From: an uncultured Alphaproteobacteria bacterium | GTDB taxonomy: Bacteria; Pseudomonadota; Alphaproteobacteria; CAAHEQ01; UBA3637 | Assembly (NCBI GenBank): GCA_944392555.1 | Contig: CALXWZ010000003.1 | Location: 1 to 64,000, forward strand | Length of the DNA stretch: 64,000 bases | Direction: 5' to 3' | Part shown: piece by piece, positions 28,056 to 36,624 of the stretch | Position numbering within the stretch: the first letter of the stretch is position 1 | Layout of the letters: each line of letters opens with the position of its first letter | Translations under genes and position numbers: made by a program | Notes under the pieces: model-generated | Databases searched by the model: none | Told to the model about the DNA's origin: nothing | What the model saw: the letters and a program-made list of their open reading frames with translations, nothing else

Positions 28056-28904
28056 GCTTACTTATCTATTTCCAAAGTCATACGTCCAGATACCCTGAAT
28101 GTTCTCTTATCTAACAACTCATAGACAACTCTCTGTATTGTTTCACTGCAAGGGTATTTGAATGTTGGATAGCATTCTGTAAGACGGTACCGTTCAACAT
28201 ACGTTACATAACTGTTGTGTCGTGTATGATACGTTAAACAGCGAAACAAAACAGAATCCTCCTTATTTTCCAACAATTTGCAAGTTGATATGTCTATATC
28301 ACCATCTCGGGTCATTTCAACAATTGTCGGCAATAATTGTGTTTGCCATGCGATTTTGGAAACAGGCCACAGTGTTTCATAAAAAATGGGATTCTTGAAT
28401 TTTTCTTCCGGCACAAAAAGTGGCTTATCCGATATTTTATATTCCACTTTTTCAAAATAAACATCATGCGGTTGGATATCCTGCGAAACAAAATACTCTC
28501 CTTCGTTTGCTTTGGATGATTCCAGCGTGTAGACAAATGTTCGGGGCTCTTTCGCCGTCGGAACAATACATTTTAATGCCACTTTCTCTGCTTGATTTTC
28601 TACCAATTGACATGGATATCTGCGCGAAAATTTCCTGTTCTCATGAATATAAACTTGTGTGGGTGTAATTTGAGCATAAAATTCCGGATACATGACTGAT
28701 GTCATTCTCTTATAAAAAATGGGGTTTACAAATTCTTCCGGCTGAAAAACGGAACAACCGCCCATCAATAAAAATATTCCTATCAGGTATAGTTTCATCG
28801 CAATACCTCCTCTATCTATTCTTATAATTCTTAAAAAATGAAAATATCGTTAATAAATATTAAAAATAATACTCCGGATTTCTAATCTTATGGCGGAGAG
28901 AGTG
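28056..28904. repeat. 849-bp direct repeat, right copy
   Basis: Partner of 26026-26874; its right end lies within the intact tRNA-Ser gene. Both copies are preceded on the left by AAGATA five bases before the repeat start. Confidence 0.95.
28058..28798 (-). CDS. two-domain lipoprotein, right copy
   Basis: 246 residues, same protein as the left copy (lipobox LMGGC, two Cys-pair domains). This copy lies about 90 bp downstream of the intact tRNA-Ser on the same strand, so it probably represents the original locus. It converges with the lysozyme-like gene, whose stop is 20 bp away. Two silent changes near the 3' end separate the copies. AGGAGG precedes the ATG. Confidence 0.85.
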   Translation of the reverse strand: MKLYLIGIFLLMGGCSVFQPEEFVNPIFYKRMTSVMYPEFYAQITPTQVYIHENRKFSRRYPCQLVENQAEKVALKCIVPTAKEPRTFVYTLESSKANEGEYFVSQDIQPHDVYFEKVEYKISDKPLFVPEEKFKNPIFYETLWPVSKIAWQTQLLPTIVEMTRDGDIDISTCKLLENKEDSVLFRCLTYHTRHNSYVTYVERYRLTECYPTFKYPCSETIQRVVYELLDKRTFRVSGRMTLEIDK

Positions 28905-28982
28905 AGATTCGAACTCACGGTACGAAATAAATCGCACAACAGATTTCGAGTCTGCCGCATTCGACCACTCTGCCATCTCTCC
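28891..28982 (-). tRNA. tRNA-Ser (anticodon CGA, reads UCG)
   Basis: 92 nt with CCA encoded. The acceptor stem GGAGAGA pairs with TCTCTCC; the T loop is GTTCGAATC-like; the anticodon loop is CTCGAAA with CGA at 34-36; a long variable arm is typical of tRNA-Ser. Its 3' end is the right boundary of the 849-bp repeat. Confidence 0.95.
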
Positions 28983-28994
28983 GCAATGTTCTTG

Positions 28995-29023
28995 CTTATA
29001 CACTATTTTGAATTTGATTGCAA
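28995..29023 (-). promoter_or_regulatory. promoter of tRNA-Ser
   Basis: Minus strand TTGCAA (29018-29023), 17-bp spacer, TATAAG (28995-29000), 12 bp before the tRNA. Confidence 0.65.
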
Positions 29024-29046
29024 GTGTTTTTTTTCTTTTCTCTTTT

Positions 29047-29799
29047 TTACTGTTCGGTCGCAAGTTGTTCCGCTTCCGCCTGCGCAACCGTATCTTCCGT
29101 CAAATCGGCATCCGTATCGTTGAAATCAATCGCATATCCTGCCGAACGCACCGTTCGCACAATATCTTTTTCTCCCCCCTCATTCAACGCCCGCCGTAAT
29201 CGCCGAATATGCACGTCCACCGTTCGTAACTCTACATGGATTGACCCGCCCCATACCAATTTTAAAAGCGTTTCGCGCGATAAAACATGCCCCGGCTTTT
29301 CCATTAAGTATTGCAGTAAACGAAACTCCGTCGGCCCCAGATGAACGCGTCGCTCCCCACGCATAACCCACCGCTTTGAAAAATCCATTGTTATATCGCC
29401 ATAGGTGATATTTTCTTGCGGTTGAGCCGGACTCACCCGTCGCATTAACGCCACAATTCGTGCCATCAATTCAGGAACGGAAAACGGCTTCGTCACATAA
29501 TCATCCGCTCCGAACGAAAGCCCTTTCACTTTATCTGCCTCATCACTGCGCGCCGTCAACATAATAATCGGCGTTGTGCGCAATTCATACGTCTTGCGGA
29601 TTTCACGGCATAAATCAATCCCCGATACATTCGGCAACATCCAGTCTAATAAAATCAAATCCGGCCGTTCCGCCATGGCTTCGGACATCACCTCTTTCCC
29701 ATCCATCACCACAACGGTTTCATATCCTTGCTTTTCAAGATTATATTTCAGCAAAGTCACAAGACCGATTTCATCTTCAACAATCATTACTTTTGTCAT
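29047..29799 (-). CDS. phoB: phosphate-regulon type response regulator PhoB
   Basis: 250 residues. Receiver domain with Asp52 (LILLDWMLP) and Lys in VTKPFS; winged-helix OmpR/PhoB domain ending RTVDVHIRRLRRALN and TVRSAGYAIDF. The receiver motifs MLTARSDEADKVKGLSFGADDYVTKPFS are very PhoB-like. A 25-residue acidic, Ala-rich tail is extra. Start at 29799 (MTKVMIVEDE), with GAGGG upstream; the rpe stop is 1 bp away, so they are cotranscribed. Its likely kinase, a PhoR-like protein, is encoded at 41157-42557. Confidence 0.88.
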   Translation of the reverse strand: MTKVMIVEDEIGLVTLLKYNLEKQGYETVVVMDGKEVMSEAMAERPDLILLDWMLPNVSGIDLCREIRKTYELRTTPIIMLTARSDEADKVKGLSFGADDYVTKPFSVPELMARIVALMRRVSPAQPQENITYGDITMDFSKRWVMRGERRVHLGPTEFRLLQYLMEKPGHVLSRETLLKLVWGGSIHVELRTVDVHIRRLRRALNEGGEKDIVRTVRSAGYAIDFNDTDADLTEDTVAQAEAEQLATEQ

Positions 29800-29800
29800 A

Positions 29801-30451
29801 TCAACCCTCGCTTGATTGTTTGAGTTGCATAATTTGGCGTTCATACGGCCCATGCTTAAAAACATAACTGCCGGCAACCAATATATCCGCACCTGCCAAA
29901 ATACACGCCGGTGCCGTTATATCGTTGATACCGCCGTCTACCGAAATTTGCACATTCTTCCGCCCGATTAACGCTTTCAATTCTACAATTTTTTCCAATG
30001 AGTGCTTAATAAACGGTTGTCCGCCAAACCCCGGCTCTACCGACATCAGCAAAACTAAATCAATCATCGGCAAATACGGGAGCAATTTAGAAACTGACGT
30101 TTTCGGACGAATGGAAATACCCGCCTTTTTCTTTTCTTTTTTAATCAGAGCGATTAAATCGGCAATATCCGCATCGGATTCTAAATGAACGGTTATCATA
30201 TCCGCCCCCGCCCGTGCAAATTCTGCAATAAACGGCGCGGGATTCGTCATCATCAAATGCACATCAAACGGTAGGGTTGTGTATGGACGAATCGCTTTTA
30301 CAAGCATGGGGCCAAACGTTAAATTCGGCACAAAATGCCCGTCCATCACGTCTAAATGAATCAAATCGGCACCCGCTTTTTCAAGCGCTTTGACTTCTGC
30401 ACCTAATCTGGCAAAATCGGCCGATAAAATACTGGGTGCAATTTGAACCAT
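29801..30451 (-). CDS. rpe: ribulose-phosphate 3-epimerase
   Basis: 216 residues, TIM barrel. Motifs: APSILSADFARLG, HLDVMDGHFVPNLTFGP, DVHLMM, SVEPGFGGQPF and VDGGIND, covering both catalytic Asp and the metal His. It interconverts ribulose-5-P and xylulose-5-P in the pentose phosphate path. It is followed directly by phoB. Confidence 0.97.
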   Translation of the reverse strand: MVQIAPSILSADFARLGAEVKALEKAGADLIHLDVMDGHFVPNLTFGPMLVKAIRPYTTLPFDVHLMMTNPAPFIAEFARAGADMITVHLESDADIADLIALIKKEKKKAGISIRPKTSVSKLLPYLPMIDLVLLMSVEPGFGGQPFIKHSLEKIVELKALIGRKNVQISVDGGINDITAPACILAGADILVAGSYVFKHGPYERQIMQLKQSSEG

Positions 30452-30491
30452 TTATTCCCCTCCGAATTTTTATTTAACCCAAAAATGGCGC

Positions 30492-30986
30492 TTATTGCCG
30501 TTGATGTTGCTCTTGCGATGCAACCATTCCTTGCTGTTTCGTAATTTCAACAGGTTCGGCAACAAAAGCAACTTCGGGATAATGCCGTTTAATCACACGC
30601 GAAAAGGCATCTCTTTCTTTGCTCTCGCAGTAATCATATACCTCTTTCGGCGTTCTGGGGGCAATCATTTTGCCACGCCGAATTAAAATGATAAATTCGC
30701 GATACGTTTCATCAACTTCCCGTCTGGCACGCGCCATAACGCGTTCTTTGGCTTCTTGACGCATATCGCCGATTGTGTAAACCATCGGCTCTTTACCGTG
30801 TGGCACATACACCGGATTTTCATACGGAATAGCTTTTGTGTATTCCCTGTATGATGCCACTTCTTTCTCAATTCGCAACAACCATTCGGCTCGTTGAATA
30901 CGCGCCATATCGGCTTCTTTGGCTCTATTGAGTAATTTGGCTCGTTCCGTTTCTGCCGATGTCATTGTTTTTTGTTCTTTTTCCAT
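30492..30986 (-). CDS. conserved-looking cytosolic protein of unknown function
   Basis: 164 residues, charged and mostly helical, no signal or membrane part, with AAAGGAAGAATA before the ATG. Residues 10-60 are a coiled-coil-like Arg/Glu/Ala helix; a YENPVYVPHGKEPMVYTIGD stretch separates it from a second helical half (RQEAKERVMARARREVDE); a Gln-rich tail follows. No family recognised. It lies between a small gene and rpe, all on the minus strand. Confidence 0.7.
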   Translation of the reverse strand: MEKEQKTMTSAETERAKLLNRAKEADMARIQRAEWLLRIEKEVASYREYTKAIPYENPVYVPHGKEPMVYTIGDMRQEAKERVMARARREVDETYREFIILIRRGKMIAPRTPKEVYDYCESKERDAFSRVIKRHYPEVAFVAEPVEITKQQGMVASQEQHQRQ

Positions 30987-31024
30987 TATTCTTCCTTTTT
31001 TAGTTTGCTTCGTTTTCTAAAAAC

Positions 31025-31049
31025 CGTGAGCGGGTTAATCCCGTTCACG
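31025..31049 (-). terminator. terminator overlapping the stop of the 77-residue gene
   Basis: 10-bp stem (31025-31034 with 31040-31049) with the TAA codon in the loop region; an AAAAAC run on the left is a T-run on the minus strand. Confidence 0.6.
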
Positions 31050-31268
31050 CCCCTTTTCTTCTTTGAATCTTTTGAAGACAATACCCGATTGACTTTTAAT
31101 TTTCTTCACAATCAGATTGCCTCGTTGCACTTGAATGGCAACATTGAGAGAGACAATATCACCTCTCTCAAAATAAATACCAACAACCCCGGGTTTTTCC
31201 GACCGTATCGGGCTGTTCGGATTTGTTGCTATCAGCCGTTTGCGAAAAGATTTTGGACCTTTTTGCAT
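31035..31268 (-). CDS. small basic protein of unknown function
   Basis: 77 residues, very basic, with AGGAGG 9-10 nt before the ATG. The middle (VGIYFERGDIVSLNVAIQVQ, then RGNLIVKKIKSQSG) looks like a small beta-barrel and might bind RNA or DNA. It starts 14 bp after the fba stop and is probably cotranscribed with fba. Confidence 0.65.
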   Translation of the reverse strand: MQKGPKSFRKRLIATNPNSPIRSEKPGVVGIYFERGDIVSLNVAIQVQRGNLIVKKIKSQSGIVFKRFKEEKGRERD

Positions 31269-31282
31269 AAAATCGGCCCTCC

Positions 31283-32347
31283 TTATTTCACGATTTTCGG
31301 ATCTAATTCGCCGGATTTATAGCGCTTTGCCATATCTGCCAATGAAATCGGCTTGATGTGCGAAGCTTGACCTGCCGCACCGAATTCTTGATAACGGGCT
31401 TCGCAAACGGCTTGCATAGCGTCCATCGCCGGTTTTAAGTATTTCCGCGGATCAAATTCTGCCGGTTTTTCCACATAAACTTTGCGGATTGCTCCCGTCA
31501 TCGCCATGCGTAAATCCGTATCTACGTTTACTTTACGCACACCGTGTTTAATGGCTTCTTGAATTTCTTCCACGGGCACACCGTATGTTTGAGGCATTTT
31601 TCCGCCATACGCATTGATAATATCTTGCAATTCTTGCGGAACAGATGAAGATCCGTGCATCACCAAGTGTGTATACGGTAATTTTTGATGAATCTTCTTA
31701 ATCGTATCAATCGAGAGAATGGCTCCGTCGGGCTTACGTGTAAATTTATAAGCACCGTGCGATGTGCCAATGGCAACTGCTAACGCATCTACTTTCGTTT
31801 CTTCCACAAAACGCACGGCATCATCCGGATCCGTTAATAATTTGGATTTATCAATAGCGCCGTCAAAACCATGCCCGTCTTCTTTTTCACCTTTACCTGT
31901 TTCCAAAGAGCCGATACAACCGAGTTCGCCTTCAACCGATACACCCACTTGATGAGCCACACCCGTCACCTCACTCGTCACTTTGGCATTATATTCATGC
32001 GTTGCCGGTTTTCCGTCCGGTGTTAAAGATCCATCCATCATGACCGACGTAAATCCGTTCATCATGGCCGAAAAACAAATTTCCGGGCTTGAACCGTGGT
32101 CTTGGTGCACACAAATCGGCAAATCGGGATACATTTCTACACCCGCCATCATCAAGTGTTTTAAAACAGCATCGTTTGCATACCCGCGAGCGCCTTTACT
32201 GGCTTGGATAATCACCGGCGCATCTGCTTTTTTCGCGGCTGCCAAAATTGCCAATACCTGTTCCATATTGTTGACGTTAAATGCCGGAATACCGTAACCG
32301 TGTTCGGCGGCATCATCTAATAATTGTCTTAATGATATAAGTGCCAT
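31283..32347 (-). CDS. fba: fructose-bisphosphate aldolase, class II
   Basis: 354 residues, TIM barrel. Zinc and catalytic residues are in the [11 protein letters not shown] and [12 protein letters not shown] motifs; [12 protein letters not shown] is the class II loop; ATGIAI-type [12 protein letters not shown] follows. The C-terminal [27 protein letters not shown] is typical of CbbA/Fba from alphaproteobacteria. It cleaves fructose-1,6-bisphosphate in glycolysis or condenses the trioses in gluconeogenesis. AAAGGAAAGAAAA precedes the ATG. Confidence 0.96.
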   Translation of the reverse strand: MALISLRQLLDDAAEHGYGIPAFNVNNMEQVLAILAAAKKADAPVIIQASKGARGYANDAVLKHLMMAGVEMYPDLPICVHQDHGSSPEICFSAMMNGFTSVMMDGSLTPDGKPATHEYNAKVTSEVTGVAHQVGVSVEGELGCIGSLETGKGEKEDGHGFDGAIDKSKLLTDPDDAVRFVEETKVDALAVAIGTSHGAYKFTRKPDGAILSIDTIKKIHQKLPYTHLVMHGSSSVPQELQDIINAYGGKMPQTYGVPVEEIQEAIKHGVRKVNVDTDLRMAMTGAIRKVYVEKPAEFDPRKYLKPAMDAMQAVCEARYQEFGAAGQASHIKPISLADMAKRYKSGELDPKIVK

Positions 32348-32365
32348 TTTTCTTTCCTTTCTTTC

Positions 32366-32812
32366 TTATTTTTTGTTGTTCATTAAGTATTGTTGCCATT
32401 CTTGATTGTTAATCAAAAGGGCGCGTGCAATCGGCGCACGATTTTGTTCGTATGCAAAAATGATTTCAAATTGCACATTGTTTTGATCAGCCAAAAGCAA
32501 TAACTGATTCAATCTATCGGCTTCTTGCTGAGGAATATAATAGCGGTGCGGAATTTTATCAAAGTCGCGTTTTGGGCAAATACCGCCGGCAAACTGATTG
32601 CAATCTGTTTTTTCCCAATCAATCTGATAGTGAATATAGTGTCCCGAAAGTAAACTGCGCGGATCGTATCCTTGAATGGCAATCACAACATCCCTTGCCG
32701 AATGCATCTGAAAAGCCAAAAAGAGCGTATAGCTCAAAATAGCTAAAAGAGGTAAAACCCATCCCAGCCAACGCAACCATTTTCCTTTGTGCCCGTTTTT
32801 ATTTTGAATCAT
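32366..32812 (-). CDS. GDYXXLXY-type membrane-anchored protein
   Basis: 148 residues: one N-terminal membrane helix (about 14-35), then a periplasmic domain. DPRSLLSGHYIHYQI at about 50-64 fits the DPRxLLxGdYxxLxY signature with His for Asp. A Cys pair (CNQFAGGIC) may form a disulphide. Proteins of this type are usually encoded beside DUF2157 membrane proteins, as here (4-codon overlap with the next gene). Function unknown. Confidence 0.78.
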   Translation of the reverse strand: MIQNKNGHKGKWLRWLGWVLPLLAILSYTLFLAFQMHSARDVVIAIQGYDPRSLLSGHYIHYQIDWEKTDCNQFAGGICPKRDFDKIPHRYYIPQQEADRLNQLLLLADQNNVQFEIIFAYEQNRAPIARALLINNQEWQQYLMNNKK

Positions 32813-34343
32813 GCAACCGTTCTCCTTTCATCAAGCGCACGAGCGCCGGATACCCTTTCACATAAACCCAAATCCCGAGCAGTAAAACGGCTCCGATGAT
32901 AATCAGGCCGATACCTGTTGACATCAAAGATAAAATGTATCCCATATAAGCAATACCCACGCGCACAATCATACCGAGCAAGCTTAAATTAAATAGCCAT
33001 GTATTGCCCCGATGAACGGCAAAAATACTTAATCCGAGCAAACAAATTAACGTAAAAATCATCCCGAAAATCGTTTCGCCGATAAACAAATAACCAAACG
33101 AAACCAAAAATGCCCAAAAGAAAACTTGCAGAGCCGTCCGCCGACTGCCTTGTGGCACAAGCCAACCGATAAAGCCCAATCCGGCAATCGCACCGCCTGC
33201 CAATCCGATGAATGAAGGCGTTAAGGATACAACCGTTTTTGCGAAACCGTTTTCCGTATACATCACATCCACAAAAATAACCGTTAATATACCGATAACG
33301 ATGCCGATAATTTGCAACGTGCGCGTAAATCCCGTATGACTCCCCACATATCGGCGCGCCAAGCCGACTAATCCGAGCAACACAACGCCGGTCAGGGCAA
33401 AACACGCCGTCGGCATTAAATAATCGTAAAAATCGGATAAGGCAGTTAAAAACCAATTTGCTTCCATCAACGAACCGCAAAAAGCAATCCACCAAAAAAC
33501 ACTCACAATGGCCTGCTTGCGCTTCCATAAGACAATCGGCAAAACGGCCACCGTCCAAAGAGGTACAAATGCTCCGCCCGTTCCTAATACGGCACCCAGC
33601 CCGTAAGAAGCCATCCAAATCGGCAAACTTACACGTAATTGAGAATGCAATACATACGGAGTTGCCAAAATACTGCCCGCCAATAAGGCGTTCCAAAATG
33701 AATCCGAAAGATGATAAATTTGCCCGATTAAGCCCAATCCGGCAAAAATCCACCCGATATTACCCCAGAGCAAACATTCGCGCACCCATTTTTTCTGCTT
33801 CGCGTCTGCCACGAACAAACTGCCGATAAGCGCCGTAAAGCCAATAAAATATCCCCCGAGTTTAACCGTATCGGGAATACCCTGCCAATTTGCGGAAATC
33901 ACGGCAACCACGCCGAGAATAATACACAAAACAGCAAACAAACTCATGCGTTTTGCCCAAATCTTCGTTTTTTCCGCAAGCAAAGTGCCCTGCTGCGCAC
34001 GGTTCGTCGCATCGGCGGACGTTGATTTTTTCAACCCTGTTTGTGGCACGCCGGCCAATCGGTATAACCGTTGCCGTTGTTTGGCATCAATTAAGCCATT
34101 CATAGCCCATTCATCAATGCGTTTAACCGATTCAAACCGCCGAATTAACGTTGCCTGTTGCTCGGATAAACAGCCTTCTTTTTCGGCACGAGCAATCAAC
34201 GAAGCCGTTTGCTTTTGATTCTTGTGCATCCGTTCGGCACGGTGTTGATATACTTCTTTATTTTGTGTGCGGTTATCCGATGATTTTCCGGAAAACGCAA
34301 AATCATCTTTATATTCTTTTTTATTCTTCGCAACAGTTGCCAT
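32799..34343 (-). CDS. DUF2157-type polytopic membrane protein
   Basis: 514 residues. A charged cytosolic N-terminus (about 1-130) includes helical SRA-like segments (SLIARAEKEGCLSEQQATLI). It is followed by a DUF2157 opening (VISANWQGIPDTVKLGGYF) and about 12 membrane helices. It overlaps the GDYXXLXY gene by 14 bp. Function unknown; the pair is a recurrent unit in many bacteria. An overlapping 254-codon minus frame (32989-33753) is a shadow. Confidence 0.8.
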   Translation of the reverse strand: MATVAKNKKEYKDDFAFSGKSSDNRTQNKEVYQHRAERMHKNQKQTASLIARAEKEGCLSEQQATLIRRFESVKRIDEWAMNGLIDAKQRQRLYRLAGVPQTGLKKSTSADATNRAQQGTLLAEKTKIWAKRMSLFAVLCIILGVVAVISANWQGIPDTVKLGGYFIGFTALIGSLFVADAKQKKWVRECLLWGNIGWIFAGLGLIGQIYHLSDSFWNALLAGSILATPYVLHSQLRVSLPIWMASYGLGAVLGTGGAFVPLWTVAVLPIVLWKRKQAIVSVFWWIAFCGSLMEANWFLTALSDFYDYLMPTACFALTGVVLLGLVGLARRYVGSHTGFTRTLQIIGIVIGILTVIFVDVMYTENGFAKTVVSLTPSFIGLAGGAIAGLGFIGWLVPQGSRRTALQVFFWAFLVSFGYLFIGETIFGMIFTLICLLGLSIFAVHRGNTWLFNLSLLGMIVRVGIAYMGYILSLMSTGIGLIIIGAVLLLGIWVYVKGYPALVRLMKGERLHDSK

Positions 34344-34393
34344 GCGGTTTTCCTCTTCAAATAATATTGTTATACCCGCATCTTATGCAAAAA

Positions 34394-35359
34394 TCAACGA
34401 TTTTTTTCAAGAATTCCTTTTTTACGCTGACTTCCCTGTTTGAACATTTTTCTCTTGCGCCACAAAATAAATCCGCCCACACCCAGCAAAACAACTGCGC
34501 CCGCGCTTAAAAAAACGATACCGGCATGCACGGGATTATACGCCATTTGAAAATAAAAAATCAAAATGCGTGCCACAATAAAAAATCCCGTCACATTAAA
34601 CAAAACCGAACGACGCGCCGATATGGCGAACAAAAGCAACAATGCCAAAAATCCGAGCGATATAAAAAATCCCTGTATCGGGGCACGCATGGCAATATCA
34701 CCCAAAAAGACGACCGGAAAATACAAAATAATAGACCAGTGATATAAACTGACGGCAAATTTATCCGTAAAAAAGTGCGATAAATAGATAAAACAGAGCA
34801 ATACGCCACCGATAAGCCCCGTTGCAAACAACGGACTTTGCTCAAAAAACAAGAGCAACAATTCAATTTTCATATATCCGATGATGCCGCCGAAAAAGAG
34901 CGGTATCCACAAAAAAGCCAACCACTTACGTTTGCTGACGGCTACAATACCGAATGACAATATCAACCACAAAAACAAACCGGAAGCGCCTTGCATCGGC
35001 AAATTAAAAATCTGCGCCACCAACCCGATACCGCCACCAATCATAAAAAAAGCCACAAATAAGGCTATTTCCGCCAATTTTGTTTTTTGCTTTTGAACGG
35101 CAAAAAAAGCCAGCGTTAAACTGCCGACTAAAAAAATACCTGCGACCAACAATTTAACACTTTCCGGAATGACGGCCCACGAAGTCTCAACAAAAGCCGT
35201 TATCCCGAGAAGCCCGAGCAAAATGCCGAGCCAGACGATACTTGATAAAAGAAACGGCTTATGCGCAATGTTTTCCTGCGCCAGAATTTGCTCGCGCTGC
35301 GCCATGGAGATAATGTTTTGCTTCACCCAGTTTTGAGATTTTTTTTCAAGACTCATCAT
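34394..35359 (-). CDS. second DUF2157-like polytopic membrane protein
   Basis: 321 residues, about nine membrane helices. The N-terminus (NWVKQNIISMAQREQILA) and ETSWAVIPESVKLLVAGIFL resemble the neighbouring DUF2157 protein, so the two are probably paralogues; it ends in a basic tail. GGAGGAAAAG precedes ATG-ATG (35359 or 35356). It lies 50 bp upstream of the larger paralogue on the same strand, making a three-gene cluster. Confidence 0.75.
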   Translation of the reverse strand: MMSLEKKSQNWVKQNIISMAQREQILAQENIAHKPFLLSSIVWLGILLGLLGITAFVETSWAVIPESVKLLVAGIFLVGSLTLAFFAVQKQKTKLAEIALFVAFFMIGGGIGLVAQIFNLPMQGASGLFLWLILSFGIVAVSKRKWLAFLWIPLFFGGIIGYMKIELLLLFFEQSPLFATGLIGGVLLCFIYLSHFFTDKFAVSLYHWSIILYFPVVFLGDIAMRAPIQGFFISLGFLALLLLFAISARRSVLFNVTGFFIVARILIFYFQMAYNPVHAGIVFLSAGAVVLLGVGGFILWRKRKMFKQGSQRKKGILEKNR

Positions 35360-35679
35360 CTTTTCCTCCCGTCTGATTCAAACCCGATAAGGTATAAATA
35401 ATTTGATAAGGTATAAATAAGCAGTTAAGCCCCACATCTCAATAACCTTATCCTTTAGTATTGTTTTGCAGACAGTGCAAAAAAAATTTAATCGGGAAAC
35501 ACCTATAAAAAAAACATCTTTCAAAGAAAGCACCTTACAAAAAACGCCCCGGAGAGAACAAATTTTCTCTGAAAAGCATACACCCAGCCTCCATTGACAT
35601 AGGAACACTAAAACCTCCGCTTGCCGAAATACCCGCCATCTTTTCATCGGGCAACAGATTTTAAAACAAGCGCCTGCGG
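35360..35679. other. intergenic stretch between ctrA and the DUF2157 cluster
   Basis: No gene accepted. It holds a 15-bp direct repeat GATAAGGTATAAATA at 35386-35400 and 35405-35419 (19-bp period), probably in the promoter region of the DUF2157 cluster, and a short stem near 35563-35580. A 34-codon minus frame (MAGISASGGFSV...) lacks a ribosome site. Confidence 0.5.
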
Positions 35680-36381
35680 TTAAACGGTTTGTTTTTTCTC
35701 TTTTACGGGCAAATCTTTTAAAATATAACCTCTGCCCCACACGGTTTGAATATAACTTTCCGTTTTAGTGATTTTTTCAATCTTCCGACGGATTTTACAC
35801 AAAAACACATCAATAATTTTCATTTCCGGTTCATCCATACCGCCATAAAGGTGATTTAAAAATTGCTCCTTATTGATGGTTGTTCCTTTGCGCAAAGCCA
35901 ATAACTCAAACAACGCATATTCTTTGCTCGTTAAATTCAAGACTTTTCCGTCAATGGTCACAACTTTGGAATTTAAATTGATTTCCATACCGCCCGTTCG
36001 CACAATCGGATCGGCATGCCCCTTGGAGCGACGCACAATCGCATTCACGCGGGCAATCAATTCCGTTCTGTCAAACGGTTTCGTTAAATAATCATCTGCA
36101 CCGTATCCGAAACCTTTTACTTTTTTATCAGGTGTTGATAACCCCGATAAAATTAACACGGGCGTATCGTTATGCACCGAACGCAACCGTTTTAAAACTT
36201 CGTATCCCTCCATATCGGGCAACAATAAATCCAAAATGATAATATCGTATTCATATAACTTCGCTACTTCAAGCCCGTCTTCCCCTAAATACGACGTATC
36301 TACAACCATTCCTTCTTTTTGCAAAATCAAAGCGATATTCTGACTAACCGTTTTATCATCTTCAATCAATAATACGCGCAT
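35680..36381 (-). CDS. ctrA: cell-cycle master response regulator CtrA
   Basis: 233 residues, close to Caulobacter CtrA over the whole length: MRVLLIEDD start, phospho-acceptor Asp51 (IIILDLLLPDMEGYEV), FGYGADDYLTKPFDRTELIA, RRSKGHADPIVRTG, LRKGTTINKEQFLNHLYGG, MDEPEMKIIDVFLCKIRRK and QTVWGRGYILKD. It controls cell-cycle or motility genes by binding TTAA-N7-TTAA. Start at 36381, with AAGGG upstream. The C-terminus ends KEKKQTV and not in the Ala-Ala known for Caulobacter CtrA, so ClpXP turnover may differ. A CtrA box lies 54 bp upstream. Confidence 0.96.
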   Translation of the reverse strand: MRVLLIEDDKTVSQNIALILQKEGMVVDTSYLGEDGLEVAKLYEYDIIILDLLLPDMEGYEVLKRLRSVHNDTPVLILSGLSTPDKKVKGFGYGADDYLTKPFDRTELIARVNAIVRRSKGHADPIVRTGGMEINLNSKVVTIDGKVLNLTSKEYALFELLALRKGTTINKEQFLNHLYGGMDEPEMKIIDVFLCKIRRKIEKITKTESYIQTVWGRGYILKDLPVKEKKQTV

Positions 36382-36434
36382 GGCTCTACCCTTTTGTTGA
36401 GAACTCTCTATGAACAAAATCTTTTCTGCTTTTA

Positions 36435-36449
36435 TTAACTTTATGTTAA
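36435..36449. promoter_or_regulatory. CtrA box upstream of ctrA
   Basis: Perfect TTAA-N7-TTAA (TTAACTTTATGTTAA), 54 bp before the ctrA start. It is the canonical CtrA target and indicates autoregulation. Confidence 0.75.
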
Positions 36450-36562
36450 TTTTTTCTTTTTTGCAAGCATAACTTTCCCTTCCCCCTACTTTTTTTATTC
36501 CTTTTTCTCTTTTCCTTTCCTCTTTAAAATTGTTTTTATTATAAAAATCAACCTATTAAAAT

Positions 36563-36597
36563 AAAAAAAAGAGAATTGTTTTTAAGCAACTCTCTTT
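36563..36597 (-). terminator. terminator of ileS
   Basis: 11-bp stem with one mismatch (36568-36578 with 36587-36597) and an A-run at 36563-36570 that is T on the minus strand. It separates ileS from ctrA. Confidence 0.65.
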
Positions 36598-36624
36598 TTC
36601 TTTTCGCATCAAAGCTTATGTTTA

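Noticed and set aside
32989..33753. 254-residue minus-strand frame
   Set aside because: Lies fully inside the DUF2157 gene in another frame; Cys/Arg-rich shadow composition.
35378..35740. 120-residue minus-strand frame overlapping the end of ctrA
   Set aside because: No ribosome site, overlaps ctrA and has random-looking composition.
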